From positions 316,571-380,570 of the forward strand of contig NZ_JOAJ01000004.1 of NCBI RefSeq assembly GCF_000720425.1: 64,000 bases of DNA, written 5' to 3'. The stretch comes from Nocardia rhamnosiphila NBRC 108938 (GTDB lineage Bacteria > Actinomycetota > Actinomycetes > Mycobacteriales > Mycobacteriaceae). This document shows, one piece after another, positions 55,509 to 64,000 of the stretch. The notes below the pieces were generated by a model, which saw nothing but the letters and a program-made list of their open reading frames with translations, was not told the origin of the DNA and did no database searches. The stretch's first letter is position 1; each line of letters starts with the position of its first letter. The position numbers and the translations under genes were made by a program.

Positions 55509-56165
55509 GTGGATCACTTCTCACGCTCGTGGACAGCGTTGCGCGCGGCGGTCGCCGGACTCGCGGACGCGGATTTCGGGCGACCGTCGGGATGTACCGG
55601 CTGGCTCGTCCGGGATCTGGTCTGCCACCTGATCATCGATGCCCAGGATGTGCTGATCACCCTGGTGACCCCCACCGACAAGGAACCCACGCGCGACGCG
55701 GTGACCTACTGGGATATCGCCGAGACCCCACCGACCGGGGACGATCCACTCGACGCCCTCACCGTCCGGCTGGCCGCCGCCTACGGCGAGCCGCGCCTGC
55801 TCGAACTCCACCTCGACGATGTCGGCTCGGCCGCCGGCCGCGCCGCCGTACTCGCCGACCCGGACCAGCGGGTGAGTACCCGCGACGAGGTCCTCACCAC
55901 CGGTGACTATCTGTCCGCCTACGTCCTGGAATGGACGCTGCACCACCTTGACCTGGTCGCCCATCTCCCGCGGGCCGCACAACCGCCCGAAGAGTGCCTC
56001 GCCCGCTCGCGGGAGCTGCTGGAGCGCATCGCCGGAGCCGTATTCCCGGCGACGTTCTCCGACCGGGACGCCCTGTTGATCGGCACCGGACGCCGCGCCG
56101 CCACCGCCGAGGAAGAGGCGGCCCTGGGCGAGCTGTCCGCAAGACTGCCGATGGTCCTCGGTTGA
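55509..56165 (+). CDS. Maleylpyruvate isomerase-type mycothiol-dependent metalloenzyme (DinB_2 fold)
   Basis: 218-residue protein of the TIGR03083/MDMPI group. GWLVRDLVCHLIIDAQD has the first metal-ligand His, and VLEWTLHHLDLVAHL has the others, giving the His-Glu-His-like set. Members use mycothiol or similar cofactors in thiol-dependent reactions. Substrate unknown. The GTG at 55509 gives full length; the ORF is divergent from the channel gene. Confidence 0.85.
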   Translation: MDHFSRSWTALRAAVAGLADADFGRPSGCTGWLVRDLVCHLIIDAQDVLITLVTPTDKEPTRDAVTYWDIAETPPTGDDPLDALTVRLAAAYGEPRLLELHLDDVGSAAGRAAVLADPDQRVSTRDEVLTTGDYLSAYVLEWTLHHLDLVAHLPRAAQPPEECLARSRELLERIAGAVFPATFSDRDALLIGTGRRAATAEEEAALGELSARLPMVLG

Positions 56166-56202
56166 GAGAAACCGGCCGGAGACACCACCGGACCGCGACG
56201 CG

Positions 56203-56230
56203 GTCGGCGCCCCTGTAGAGGGCCGCCGAC
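56203..56230. terminator. Bidirectional terminator
   Basis: GTCGGCG/CGCCGAC with an inner CCCT/AGGG stem closing a GTAG loop, one C:C mismatch. It separates the convergent metalloenzyme and NRPS genes. Confidence 0.75.
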
Positions 56231-56249
56231 CCCGACGCGGCGTACCGGT

Positions 56250-64000
<7,751 letters not shown>

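Overview
The window is high-GC actinobacterial DNA, most likely from Nocardia or a close Corynebacteriales relative. The signs are four MspA/Nfp-type outer-membrane porins, mprAB-pepD-moaB, perM, a 34 kDa-antigen-type (DUF5336) protein, an actinobacterial conservon, and overall gene order. Read from left to right, the backbone follows the Mycobacterium tuberculosis order from about Rv0992c down to Rv0946c: 5-FTHF cyclo-ligase, ruc, moaB2, pepD, mprB, mprA, purH, purN, perM, DUF5336, sucD, sucC, M23 peptidase, uvrD1/pcrA, chorismate mutase, pgi. Several lineage-specific blocks are inserted into it.

Layout. 1-1.9 kb: folate enzyme, a CIRCE-preceded ruc-like zinc-ribbon chaperone and an SAF-domain protein. 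2.0-5.2 kb: two tandem copies of a two-gene Nfp porin module, with a perfect CRP-type palindrome upstream. 5.7-11.3 kb: the MprAB envelope-stress system with pepD and moaB; MprA-like direct-repeat boxes lie in front of both mprA and pepD, and a 1 kb repeat/hairpin region separates mprB from pepD. 11.7-17.3 kb: a conservon (sensor kinase, roadblock, DUF742, GTPase) extended by a degenerate MHYT-like membrane protein and a coiled-coil protein. 17.6-20.5 kb: a divergent zinc-starvation locus with cysteine-poor paralogues of L32, L31, L28, L33, S14 and S18, a CobW-like protein without a P-loop, and two Zur-like boxes between the two arms. 20.6-21.5 kb: a lipoprotein and a small secreted protein. 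21.7-29 kb: perM-purN-purH and sucCD. 29.5-38.2 kb: M23 peptidase, helicase, chorismate mutase, aldehyde dehydrogenase and glucose-6-phosphate isomerase.

38-56 kb is metabolic and accessory: a condensation-type acyltransferase, an AidB-like protein, a secreted lipase, an encapsulin nanocompartment operon (cupin, DyP peroxidase with its targeting tail, shell), folA-thyA, cobF, a DUF2630/flavoprotein/carboxylesterase set with overlapping stops and starts, a 2OG-Fe(II) oxygenase next to remnants of Tn3-like and probable IS256-like transposases, an Fpg-family glycosylase and a K+ channel. 56.2-64 kb is the C-terminal part of a non-ribosomal peptide synthetase (C-A-T-E / C-A-T-TE) on the minus strand; its first adenylation domain is broken by a one-base frameshift, and the gene runs off the right edge.

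No rRNA, tRNA or CRISPR array was recognised. Many start codons were reassigned inward from the longest open frame on ribosome-binding-site and domain evidence, as stated per entry.
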